From the IMG/VR virus record IMGVR_UViG_3300025011_000162, positions 1 through 27,625 of that record: 27,625 nt of DNA. One strand, 5' to 3'. Positions 5,997 to 13,600 of this stretch are shown here, piece after piece (position 1 is the first letter of the stretch; each line of letters starts with the position of its first letter). The notes under the pieces were generated by a model. It saw only the letters and a program-made list of their open reading frames with translations. It searched no databases and was not told the origin of the DNA. Both the position numbers and the translations under genes were made by a program. The stretch comes from a virus.

Positions 5997-6194
5997 TTAG
6001 TGATGATCAACCCGACTGGCGATGAACTGGTCCAGATCGCTCTCGCGCACCCGCACGATATCTTTGCCAAGGCGCACCACCGGCAGATCCTCGCGCATCA
6101 AACGGTATGCCGCCGACCGGCTGATCGACAACCGCCGGGCGATATCCATCACCTTCAAAAGAGTTTCAACGGGTTTTTGGACGGGTTGTTCCAT
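5997..6194 (-). CDS. xis: Excisionase-family DNA-binding protein
   Basis: A 65-residue MerR-like helix-turn-helix protein of the excisionase/HTH_17 family: LLKVMDIARRLSISRSAAYR, then LPVVRLGKDIVRVRESDLDQF, the usual helix-turn-helix plus wing with VRVRESDL. Such proteins direct integrase toward excision. The start at 6194 follows GAAGGA; a GTG at 6251 would add 19 residues but lies inside a strong hairpin and has no good ribosome site. It is transcribed from the early promoter, away from the integrase gene, as suits expression on induction. A different transcription role is possible. Confidence 0.75.
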   Translation of the reverse strand: MEQPVQKPVETLLKVMDIARRLSISRSAAYRLMREDLPVVRLGKDIVRVRESDLDQFIASRVDHH

Positions 6195-6230
6195 TTTGCG
6201 TATTCCTTCGAAAGCGTTTGTTCGTTCATT

Positions 6231-6270
6231 CCCCGCCGGCGAGTGGTTCACCGCTAAATCGCCGGCGGGG
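6231..6270 (-). other. Perfect GC-rich hairpin upstream of the excisionase-like gene
   Basis: CCCCGCCGGCG (6231-6241) and CGCCGGCGGGG (6260-6270) form a perfect 11-bp stem with an 18-base loop. No T-run follows on either strand, so it is not a standard terminator. It ends 37 bases before the excisionase-like start and could set mRNA processing or pausing. Confidence 0.6.
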
Positions 6271-6306
6271 TGGCCTACCTGGCATAGGAGGGATGCCAGT
6301 TCGCAC

Positions 6307-6510
6307 TTACTTCAAAGGCTCCAGCTGATCCGGCAAATAGCGCCGCAGCACCCAGATCCCGCGAATAAAATCTTCCTTGACCACTTCCGCTACTGCCGGA
6401 TCATGCGGGTCGTGCGAGACAACGATCTTTTCTGTGTCTATCTCAAACCCTTGGACCAGCCCGGGACCATTCGGCGTGTTCACCCTTTGATGAAACTGCA
6501 GTTCCGTCAT
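6307..6510 (-). CDS. Small beta-rich hypothetical protein
   Basis: A 67-residue protein: QRVNTPNGPGLVQGFEID, then KIVVSHDPHDPA and IRGIWVLRRYLPDQLEPL. The TPxGPGxVxGF turn with following strands looks like a small beta-barrel (KOW/SH3-like) fold. The start overlaps the previous stop as ATGA, so it is translationally coupled to the TM/coiled-coil gene. Function unknown. Confidence 0.65.
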   Translation of the reverse strand: MTELQFHQRVNTPNGPGLVQGFEIDTEKIVVSHDPHDPAVAEVVKEDFIRGIWVLRRYLPDQLEPLK

Positions 6511-6845
6511 TTGATCACCTCGCGTTTGCTATTCGGCCGGTCCTCATCGTATCCATTTGGATCCGTGTGGATCTTCCGTAAAATATCCTGGATGACCTTG
6601 CTGCGCAGGTTAGCGTATTCAATCGACCGCCGCACATCATCTGCCACGGAGAAGGCGTCCTCCAGCCCGCAGTTGGTGAGATAGGGATTGCGCGACTTGG
6701 TATTCGCTGCTTTCTTCAAGTCGTCTATTTCCTGCTGCAACTTCTGGATCACGTTGCGGTACGACTCTCGGAATTTCCCTAATGCATAGCCAGCTGCCAG
6801 TGCAATGCAAATTGCCAGAGAAATTGCAATAAACATTATTTCCAT
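6507..6845 (-). CDS. Membrane-anchored coiled-coil protein
   Basis: A 112-residue protein. One N-terminal TM helix (MEIMFIAISLAICIALAAGY) is followed by a coiled coil (YRNVIQKLQQEIDDLKKAA) and a charged helical C-terminus. GGTGG precedes the ATG at 6845, which lies inside the end of the preceding microprotein gene (ATGGAAATAA). It is the fourth of four consecutive single-TM genes. A role in superinfection exclusion or membrane-bound replication is possible but not shown. Confidence 0.65.
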   Translation of the reverse strand: MEIMFIAISLAICIALAAGYALGKFRESYRNVIQKLQQEIDDLKKAANTKSRNPYLTNCGLEDAFSVADDVRRSIEYANLRSKVIQDILRKIHTDPNGYDEDRPNSKREVIK

Positions 6846-6937
6846 AGTGCCACCGCGATGATTAAGAGAAGCATCAATCCAATGAGGACTGCGACGATTC
6901 CGATCCACTTGTCGATCTTGCTGTAATCATCTTTCAT
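6836..6937 (-). CDS. 33-residue single-TM microprotein
   Basis: MKDDYSKIDKW followed by a single hydrophobic helix (IGIVAVLIGLMLLLIIAVAL) and WK. GAGGC lies before the ATG at 6937. The stop overlaps the start of the next TM gene. A charged N-terminus with one helix suggests a membrane peptide. No family is recognised. Confidence 0.6.
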   Translation of the reverse strand: MKDDYSKIDKWIGIVAVLIGLMLLLIIAVALWK

Positions 6938-6980
6938 TTCTGCCTCGAAGTTCTGACAAATAGTTCTAAAAGTGCTACGC

Positions 6981-7085
6981 TTAAATCAGACCGAAGCCCC
7001 AGGCCAGACCGACAATCACGATGACCAAGAAAACCTTCCAGATAAAATCTCCAGCAGCTTGTTCTGCCCTATATCCGTATTTCAT
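6981..7085 (-). CDS. 34-residue single-TM microprotein
   Basis: MKYGYRAEQAAGDFIWK and then a hydrophobic helix (VFLVIVIVGLAWGFGLI) up to the stop. A strong GGAGGGTGAA ribosome site lies directly before the ATG at 7085. It is 15 bases after the stop of the preceding microprotein. Confidence 0.65.
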   Translation of the reverse strand: MKYGYRAEQAAGDFIWKVFLVIVIVGLAWGFGLI

Positions 7086-7100
7086 TTCACCCTCCATCAC

Positions 7101-7193
7101 CTATCCCCAGATACTCAGAGTGATCACAATAATGATGGCTGCAATGACCGGTGACCAACTTTCCCAATTCTTCAATGAAAAATATTCGCGCAT
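7101..7193 (-). CDS. 30-residue single-TM microprotein
   Basis: MREYFSLKNWESWS and then a hydrophobic helix (PVIAAIIIVITLSIWG) up to the stop. GGGGAGG lies before the ATG at 7193, which is ten bases after the stop of the Cro-like gene. It is the first of four TM genes. Confidence 0.65.
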   Translation of the reverse strand: MREYFSLKNWESWSPVIAAIIIVITLSIWG

Positions 7194-7203
7194 GGATCCT
7201 CCC

Positions 7204-7485
7204 CTAGCGACGCCGCTCAATTTCTTCATCCAGGGTGGGTTCGAATTCGATCCCCGCCTGGGCCTGCAGCACGTTGATACATTCCCGCGCCCATTCTCTT
7301 GCCGCGTGGGTAGCCTTGTCCGATCCGATTACCCGGAAAAGAGTCATGAGCCCAGGCTCGTGTTTCCCGTTCACCCACTGAGACACCGATTGCTTTTCGG
7401 CATCGATGCCCAGCTCAGCGGCGAATTCGTCCTGGGTTTTGCCTTCGAGGTATTTTTTTGTGATTTGCGGGATTGTTAAGCTCAT
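7204..7485 (-). CDS. Cro-like helix-turn-helix regulator, first early gene
   Basis: A 93-residue protein. The N-terminal helix-turn-helix (about 5-45) is KYLEGKTQDEFAAELGID and then QSVSQWVNGKHEPGL, the XRE/Cro pattern. The C-terminus is helical and ends in ERRR. It is transcribed leftward from the promoter at 7523-7551, divergent from the repressor gene, and is the first gene of the early operon, so a Cro-like role in shutting repressor synthesis is likely. The start is ATG at 7485 after AGAGAG. Confidence 0.75.
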   Translation of the reverse strand: MSLTIPQITKKYLEGKTQDEFAAELGIDAEKQSVSQWVNGKHEPGLMTLFRVIGSDKATHAAREWARECINVLQAQAGIEFEPTLDEEIERRR

Positions 7486-7507
7486 TGGTAGCTCTCTGCT
7501 TTATTTT

Positions 7508-7520
7508 GTAGCTGTGCTAC
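7508..7520. promoter_or_regulatory. Candidate operator at the early promoter start
   Basis: GTAGC-TGT-GCTAC is a perfect 5+3+5 palindrome over the predicted start of early transcription. A wider inverted pair, TTGGTAGC (7485-7492) and GCTACCAA (7516-7523), shares its half-site. Binding here would block the early promoter. Which protein binds is not shown. Confidence 0.5.
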
Positions 7521-7522
7521 CA

Positions 7523-7551
7523 ATATTAGCAACATTTAACTGGTTTGTCAA
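7523..7551 (-). promoter_or_regulatory. Early leftward promoter
   Basis: TTGACA (7551-7546), 17-base spacer, TAATAT (7528-7523). This is a near-consensus housekeeping promoter for the Cro-like gene and early operon. Its -35 box is six bases from that of the divergent repressor promoter. Confidence 0.8.
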
Positions 7552-7557
7552 GTGGTT

Positions 7558-7586
7558 TTGACAAAATGATTACAAATTGCTATATT
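7558..7586 (+). promoter_or_regulatory. Repressor promoter producing a leaderless mRNA
   Basis: TTGACA (7558-7563), 17-base spacer, TATATT (7581-7586). Transcription would start six or seven bases later, at or next to the ATG at 7593, so there is no room for a ribosome site. The two divergent -35 boxes form an inverted repeat, TTTGTCAA/TTGACAAA, which may also be an operator. Confidence 0.7.
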
Positions 7587-7592
7587 TCTTAT

Positions 7593-8066
7593 ATGAATAA
7601 GGGCGAATTATCAAACTGGTTTGAACGTGTGTTCATTCAGTTCCAGGTGGTCAACGGACGAAGTTCTTTGGATAGATTCGCTGAGCACATAGGCATAAGC
7701 AGAGGATATTTAAGCCAATTGCTTAATGGAACAAGGACTACAGTTAGCAGAAATACAGCTGTAGCAATTTGCGAAAAACTTAGTGAATACACCCTCTTGG
7801 ATATACTAGGTTATGCCCGGCCAGAACCCAAGCCGGTCCCATTTTCCTCGCTTCCCCCTGAGTTCGTAGAGCTGCTCAAAACCATCGATCTGGAGATCGA
7901 AAAGACCCTGCGCGAACGGTCCATCACCGAATATTCGCCAGAAGCTGAGGCGGTTGCTTTCTCCATTTTGGAAAAGTCACTTGCATTACACCCTCCCCAC
8001 CATTGCATTATAGAAGTTATTTTCTATTTTGCAACCCTCCTCAGCGTTTTGCCAGGGGTGAATTAA
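7593..8066 (+). CDS. XRE-family phage repressor without a peptidase domain
   Basis: A 157-residue protein. The helix-turn-helix lies near residues 20-65: SLDRFAEHIGISRGYLSQLL, NGTRTTVSRNTAVAICEKL. The C-terminal half is helical (FVELLKTIDLEIEKTLRERS) and shows no LexA-like Ser/Lys autopeptidase, so RecA-driven self-cleavage is unlikely. The ATG at 7593 is chosen because it sits at the predicted transcription start, as for lambda cI from pRM; an in-frame extension to 7545 would begin upstream of the promoter. The 5' part is clearly AT-richer than its neighbours. A repressor role follows from divergence with the Cro-like gene. Confidence 0.75.
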   Translation: MNKGELSNWFERVFIQFQVVNGRSSLDRFAEHIGISRGYLSQLLNGTRTTVSRNTAVAICEKLSEYTLLDILGYARPEPKPVPFSSLPPEFVELLKTIDLEIEKTLRERSITEYSPEAEAVAFSILEKSLALHPPHHCIIEVIFYFATLLSVLPGVN

Positions 8067-8322
8067 GGGGTAGCCCTTTGGTTATTCAGAGCAGTAGATT
8101 AAGTAAAATGAATGAATGCGATTGAAATGAAAGTTTTGATGTGCCTGGCCCCATATCGATCAAATAACTCACTCCCCATAAATCGATTTGACCTTTTTAT
8201 TCTACATGAAAAACAAACAAATAAAATACCGAATTGTCTATTCAGCCGTCCTTAGAGAATCTAAAGAATTAATCACCCCTGAAAATGGTACAATGCAATA
8301 GAACATTTGTTAGGGGTAGAAA
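8067..8322 (+). other. Non-coding interval between repressor and integrase
   Basis: An AT-rich 256-base stretch without a credible gene. ATCGAT occurs twice, with CAAAT and ATTTG flanks in inverted order (about 8156-8191). TACAAT near 8289 could be a -10 box for integrase, but its -35 is weak. GGGG before the integrase ATG is the ribosome site. No clear terminator is seen. Confidence 0.5.
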
Positions 8323-9456
8323 ATGCCAAAACGATCCCACGGCGAAGGTCAACTTTATAAGCGGGAGAATGGTTCCTACACCGCCCGCGTCACCCTTGAC
8401 GGCCGGCGCCTCTCCAAAACGTTCCGGCTGCGCCGCGAGGCCCTGAAATGGATCGAGACCCTGCGCGGCCAGGGCCAGCAGGGGCTCACTTACGACTCCG
8501 CCCAGACCACGGTTAGCGAGCTGCTCGAGCGTTGGCTGCGCCTCAAGGCAGCTCAGTCCAGACTCTCCACGATCGAGAGCTACACGCGCATTGCCCGGCT
8601 GCACATTATCCCGGAGATCGGCCGCATGCCTCTCATGGAGTTAAACGCCGCCCGCATTCAGGCGCTTTATGACCGGATGGCGCAAAATGGCGTCAAAAAT
8701 CCGACCATAAAATACACCCACACCGTCCTGCACGGTTTTTTCTCCCACGCTAAGAAGCTCGGTATGATCGGCCAGAACTGGACCGAGATGGCCAGCGTCC
8801 CGCGCCGCGCCAAGCGCGAAGAGACCAAGGTCTGGAATGAAAACCAGGTTAACTTGTTCTTGAATTACATGAAAGGCGATCTCTTTTACCGCCTGGCTTT
8901 CAGCACCGGCATGCGCCGCGGTGAGCTGCTGGCGCTCCAGTGGAAGGATCTGGACTGGGCTTCGGACATGCTCAAGGTTCAGCGTCAGGTTTACCGGCCG
9001 GATGGCGGCGGGTACGTTTTTCAGGGCCCAAAAACGGACCGCGGCACCCGCTCGATTCGGCTCGGGCATGGTTTGATGGATGCGCTAAAAATCCAGTTTA
9101 GCCGGACCATCCCGCTCATGCAACTCGCGGCTGGATCTAGCTGGAAAAACCATGATCTGATCTTCCCGTCTTACCAGGGCGGACCGCGCCAGGGGGATGC
9201 CGTCTCGAAGGAATTTCACCGCCTGGCAGCTGCAGCTGGACTCCCGGTCATCCGCTTTCACGACATCCGCCACACTGCCGCCAGCATCATGCTGCTGCAT
9301 GGAGAACCGCCGGTCCGCGTCGCCGGCATACTTGGTCAGACCGTGGCCGTTTTGCTCACCACCTACAGTCACTACATCCCAGACAGTCAGGAGTCCACCG
9401 CCACCCTGATGGATTCCATCACCACGGTTACCAGCATTTCGCTGGAAAAAAATTAA
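8323..9456 (+). CDS. int: Tyrosine-recombinase integrase
   Basis: A 377-residue integrase. Residues 1-60 form an AP2-like arm-binding domain (GEGQLYKRENGSYTARVTLD), 64-150 the SAM-like core-binding domain, and 170-355 the catalytic domain. Catalytic residues visible: Arg198 (TGMRRGEL), Lys237 (GPKTDR), His313 and Arg316 (HDIRHT), Tyr348 (TTYSHY). The usual His of LGH is Gln339 (LGQT). It inserts phage DNA between attP and attB and removes it with Xis. GGGG lies before the ATG. The gene ends exactly where the left attP repeat starts, and the integrase probably binds those repeats. Confidence 0.95.
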   Translation: MPKRSHGEGQLYKRENGSYTARVTLDGRRLSKTFRLRREALKWIETLRGQGQQGLTYDSAQTTVSELLERWLRLKAAQSRLSTIESYTRIARLHIIPEIGRMPLMELNAARIQALYDRMAQNGVKNPTIKYTHTVLHGFFSHAKKLGMIGQNWTEMASVPRRAKREETKVWNENQVNLFLNYMKGDLFYRLAFSTGMRRGELLALQWKDLDWASDMLKVQRQVYRPDGGGYVFQGPKTDRGTRSIRLGHGLMDALKIQFSRTIPLMQLAAGSSWKNHDLIFPSYQGGPRQGDAVSKEFHRLAAAAGLPVIRFHDIRHTAASIMLLHGEPPVRVAGILGQTVAVLLTTYSHYIPDSQESTATLMDSITTVTSISLEKN

Positions 9457-9730
9457 AAGATTGGCACCGATTGGCACTGAAAGAGAAGCGAATCAAAGCG
9501 CAACCCGTATATATGGAATTCTCAAGCGTAAAAATCGTACATGTGGTGGTGAAATGGAAATAATCTCGCAAAGTATGTATAATTATAAGTTGTCCTACCC
9601 GCCATTTCTATTGGTTTTTAGCCCCTTTTTTAAGTTCTATCGTTCATTTTCACGGCTAAATTTTAGATATTTTGTTCCATCAATTTCCCCACGTGCCAAA
9701 ATTTTTAAAAAGATTGGCACCGATTGGCAC
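9455..9730. other. attP: attP region with paired arm-type repeats
   Basis: A 23-bp direct repeat occurs at 9455-9477 and 9708-9730. Each copy is itself a tandem pair, GATTGGCAC-C-GATTGGCAC, after AAAA. An inverted half-site, GTGCCAA, lies at 9693-9699. The roughly 230 bases between are AT-rich and show no convincing gene. Short direct repeats on both sides of an AT-rich core beside the integrase gene fit arm-type sites of an attP. The left copy overlaps the integrase stop and the right copy ends eight bases before the next start. The crossover core cannot be placed. Confidence 0.6.
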
Positions 9731-9738
9731 GGGGGGCT

Positions 9739-10605
9739 ATGAATACATTACCCCTGCGTTCAATCCAGTGGCACTATATTGCGCGAATTTTGATCCGCGC
9801 CAGCATCCTGGCCAGCGGTTTGTTCTTATTTATCGCCCTCTTCGCCCCGTCCTTGATTCTCACCGCGCTGCCCCTTGGTCTAGATTGGACCGGCACGTTT
9901 CTCCCGGCGATCTCCAGCGACGCACCTTACGATCATCCTGGTTTTTATTCCCCGCCCTGGGTGATCACATTATTCACTCCCCTCACCTGGCTGCCAGCCC
10001 CTATTGCGGTCTGGATTATTATCCTCGGTTCGATCATCGCGTGGATCCTGGTCATGAGGAAATTAGGCGCCAGCCTAATGGTGATTTTGATGATGCTGCT
10101 GACCCCTCAGTTATGGTGGGGGGTGCTTTACGCCAATCTTTATTTTATGATTCCTCTCGGTCTGCTGCTGCCCCGCCCGCTTGGCCTTATATTTGTTCTG
10201 GCCAAACCGCAGGCCGGCATCGGCATCGCGATTTTCTGGATTATCGATAGTTTCCTCCAGGGTGGCTGGAAGTCGTTATTGAAAACCGTGACACCGATCT
10301 GTGTTATTTCCCTGCTCTATTGCATCCCCTATGGCGTGTGGCCGCTCGAGCTTTTCAGTGCCGTGAAAGTGGGCTGGAATCTGTCCGTGTTCCCGTACCT
10401 TGCCGGCGCCGGTGTGATACTATTAATCCATGCAGTTCGCAGCCGAAAACCCGGTCTAGCGATCGCTGCCGGTCCTTTTATTTCGCCCTACGTCGGTGCT
10501 CAGTCGCTTCCAGTGGCTGCTCTTGGCCTGCTGCCATCGGAATTAGAGACCGGCATCACGTTGGTTGCTCTGTGGGCTGCCTGGTTGATGCGGGGAAATA
10601 TGTAA
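9739..10605 (+). CDS. Polytopic membrane protein, candidate lysogenic-conversion gene
   Basis: A 288-residue protein with about eight hydrophobic segments, for example ILASGLFLFIALFAPSLIL, VWIIILGSIIAWILVM, and further ones to LVALWAAWLM. A first external loop with LDWTGTFLPA before a Pro-rich turn recalls GT-C/GT87 (DUF2029) glycosyltransferases, but no catalytic motif is certain. ATG at 9739 is chosen after a G-run; an in-frame TTG at 9724 lies inside the attP arm site. It lies on the plus strand with integrase, opposite to the tail genes and converging on the fibre, a usual place for cargo that alters the lysogen surface. The function is inference. Confidence 0.65.
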   Translation: MNTLPLRSIQWHYIARILIRASILASGLFLFIALFAPSLILTALPLGLDWTGTFLPAISSDAPYDHPGFYSPPWVITLFTPLTWLPAPIAVWIIILGSIIAWILVMRKLGASLMVILMMLLTPQLWWGVLYANLYFMIPLGLLLPRPLGLIFVLAKPQAGIGIAIFWIIDSFLQGGWKSLLKTVTPICVISLLYCIPYGVWPLELFSAVKVGWNLSVFPYLAGAGVILLIHAVRSRKPGLAIAAGPFISPYVGAQSLPVAALGLLPSELETGITLVALWAAWLMRGNM

Positions 10606-10679
10606 CCAGCGCCCAGCCCTCCATGCGCGGCGCAGCTGCAATCAGCAGCACCGTGTCGATGAACCAGAGGGCGAGAAAA

Positions 10680-13600
10680 CTAAGCATGATTCTTGTACCC
10701 AACGATGACACACAGCGTACCTTCGGCAAAGTCAGAACCGCTTGCAGTGGTCAGAGTTATTCTATTAATGGCAGTTGTTGATTCCCAAGTGCCGCCGTAA
10801 TGCTGGATATAAAGATCGTCCCCAACCCGAAGTGTGGTTTTTGTGTTGAAAGTTTTTCGAAATGCACCCGCGTAGTTGATGATTGTTATTTCGTTTTGGG
10901 CAATATCGTTTGTGCTGCCGCCCATCCACCCTGCGACACGGGTGTCAATTACTTCTGCGCCAGTATATGATCCGCTCCAGGAACGTCCGGTTCTGTAATT
11001 AGCGTCGGTTGTATCATTGTTAAACGTCATCAAAATCTGCTCAATACCCGACCCACTCTCGCTCTTTCCTTGCAGAAATATACTGATGATGTCATATCCG
11101 GCGTCAATACTGGATACATCAAAGTTAGCCTGCCCACCTGCTCCTACAAGTGTTCGTAGCAATTGTGTGCCATAAAAACCAGATGCGCTCGCTGACGCCG
11201 TTCCCCACTCAGCTGCTGTTGCGCCAGCATTTACTTTAAGAACCTGTCCGGCAGTACCAATTGCCAGGCGTGCCGCTGTGTTTGCACCAGTACCTTGCAC
11301 GATGTCTCCGGCCGCATCCCAAATCGCATCGGTGGCAACTGCACCCCCACCAGCCGGAACCGCCCCGCCGTCTGTCAGCGTCTTACTGTTTGTGCCGTCC
11401 CAAACTGCCAGGTGTCCATCAGTTGACGTGGCAGGGCCCAGCACATCGCCGCCGCCCGCAATCGTGGCAAACTCCAGCCCGTCCACGGTTGTCTTCACCT
11501 TTATAAACTTACCGCCGTGCCCTGTGTAATCAGCGGGTACGTCTGTTAATTTATTGAATGCGAAATATTGGCTGATCCAGGTGCCAATGCCAGAAAGCAC
11601 CTGCGTTGCCACATTCGACAGTTTTGGCAGTAGCCCATGTTTCGCCGCAGATGCGTTCAGGTCGGTGTTATCGTCCGGCGCGCCTAGATCATCCAGCTTG
11701 ATACCCGCCGGAATGACCGCCGCGCTCAATGCCTGCCCGGAAAGCGTCAGGTCAACCGTGCTAGTGTCGGATACCGTTACAGCGTCATGAAATTCTGCGT
11801 GAGTATGATCGTCCGCCGCAATCCCCGCCCCTGCCAGCGTTTTGTTTTCCCACTTTGGCTTTGCTTCTGCAACGTATAGTTCAATTTCGGTGATGTCAAC
11901 GTTGTATGGAGTTGAACCAAAATCGAATTTATAGTAGCGATACCCGGTTCTTGGTGCGGCTATCGTTATCGTGGTTCTTCCGGGAATACCGGAAAAGCCC
12001 GTTGTTTTATTGACAATCAGCGTTTCTTCGCCGCCAAACGCGCCAGTGTCTGATCCATAAATCGCGCAGGATCGCACATCATTCAATGGCCAGCCAGTAA
12101 CAGTTTGATCTATGATTACCTTGGATAGGAAAACCCTGTGAGGAAATGCAGCAGTAGTCCAGTTGGGCGGTGGATCGGCTCGCCAGTAATTCGCGTAACT
12201 TCCGTCATAGGCGTTGGCATAATCCCCGTTGCCATCGACCACCAGTAGCGAAGAATCATACAGGCTTTCAGCCCCACCCGGTATCTCTAGCCAGTCGGTT
12301 TGCTGTAAAAGATCCCCAATAGCCGGAGTTGTACTTGTAACATTAACTAAATCTTCCACCTCGTGTGTTTGATGATCTCCTGCTGCCGCCTGCTTTCCTT
12401 CAACCCCTAATGTGTGATGAAGTGCGGTTGCCGAATCATCCGCGTCATTCGTGTGCCGATCCGGGTACAACTTTGTATCCCACACCGACCGGTCACCCCA
12501 TTCCGGCACGCCGCCCGGCTGATTCTCGAATATTGATCCGGCTACTGTGTAATTCGGGTCGTACTCACTCACCTGCCCGACAATGGATAAATCATCGAAC
12601 CACCATGTTGAGGCAAAAACATTATCCCAACCGTCCAGATATTCGCCAAAATAGACGCGCTGGATGGTTTTACCATCGTCTCCCGCTGGTACGGTCAAAG
12701 TCCATTGCGTCCAATCGTGTGACGCGTCCTGGTCATAGTCGAAAATTAATGTAGTGTTGTCTGTATAGACTACTTTGATATAAATTCTCTCGCCTCGGTA
12801 GCTTCCTGGCGCGAGTTTAGTCCACAATGTGATTTCATCATCGGTGTGCACCACCTGCGAAATGTCTTTATACAACGTCAGCGGCCCTGTGTAGGTGTAA
12901 TCCAAACTCCCCATATCTGCCGATGTAATTTTTATCGCGCCGGGCGAGCCGTGATAAGTGGTGGTGTCAATCGAAAGAACGTGATTCGGGTGCGGGTCCC
13001 ACTCAGACGCGACCTTTTGAAACCCCTGATAATCACTGTCAAAGGTGTACGTTCCCGCTGTTTGTCCGTTGCTGACGGCTACGCTGGCAGTGATCCGGTC
13101 ATGGTAAGATTTCCACTGCCCTACTCCGCCCCACACCACGCCTGCCGTTGTGCCAAAAATGGTTGACCCGTAGCTTTCAAGTTTGCCGCCCAACACGCGC
13201 AGTCCATAGCCCGTTCCCGCCCCGGCTTGTGTCACGCTAATTTTGCAATCCTGGATGTAGGCCGTGCCGGAGGCCGGTCCAACCATGCCATAATAGACGC
13301 TGGCATCGTTAAGGCTGCGAACCACGCCAACATCGATCAGAGCCGCGCCAGCGCCAAGCGTGAGCTGGCCGGTGAGTACACTGACCTCACGCCCCAATCC
13401 AACCAGCGCCACGCCGGCCGGCAGGGTGTGGGCGCCGCTGATGCTGCATGCCGGCAACCAGATTCCATCGCCATCCGCGGAGGCGGCTGCAGCTGCCTGT
13501 AAGCCCTCATCGGTCACTGAATATGGACTCACGACCTGCGAGCTTGCCTTGTATAGAAGAATTACGTAAGGATTTTGCCCGCCCTTCGTGCTCTTCTTAT

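Noticed and set aside
9455-9730. The 23-bp repeats as attL and attR of an integrated element
   Set aside because: Only about 230 bases lie between them and the integrase is outside, so nothing mobile is enclosed.
9461-9742. 93-codon plus-strand frame between integrase and the membrane protein
   Set aside because: AT-rich, no ribosome site, and it spans the attP repeats; its sequence does not look like a protein.
10556-10687. 43-residue hydrophobic minus-strand frame after the fibre gene
   Set aside because: No ribosome site and antiparallel overlap with the end of the membrane-protein gene.
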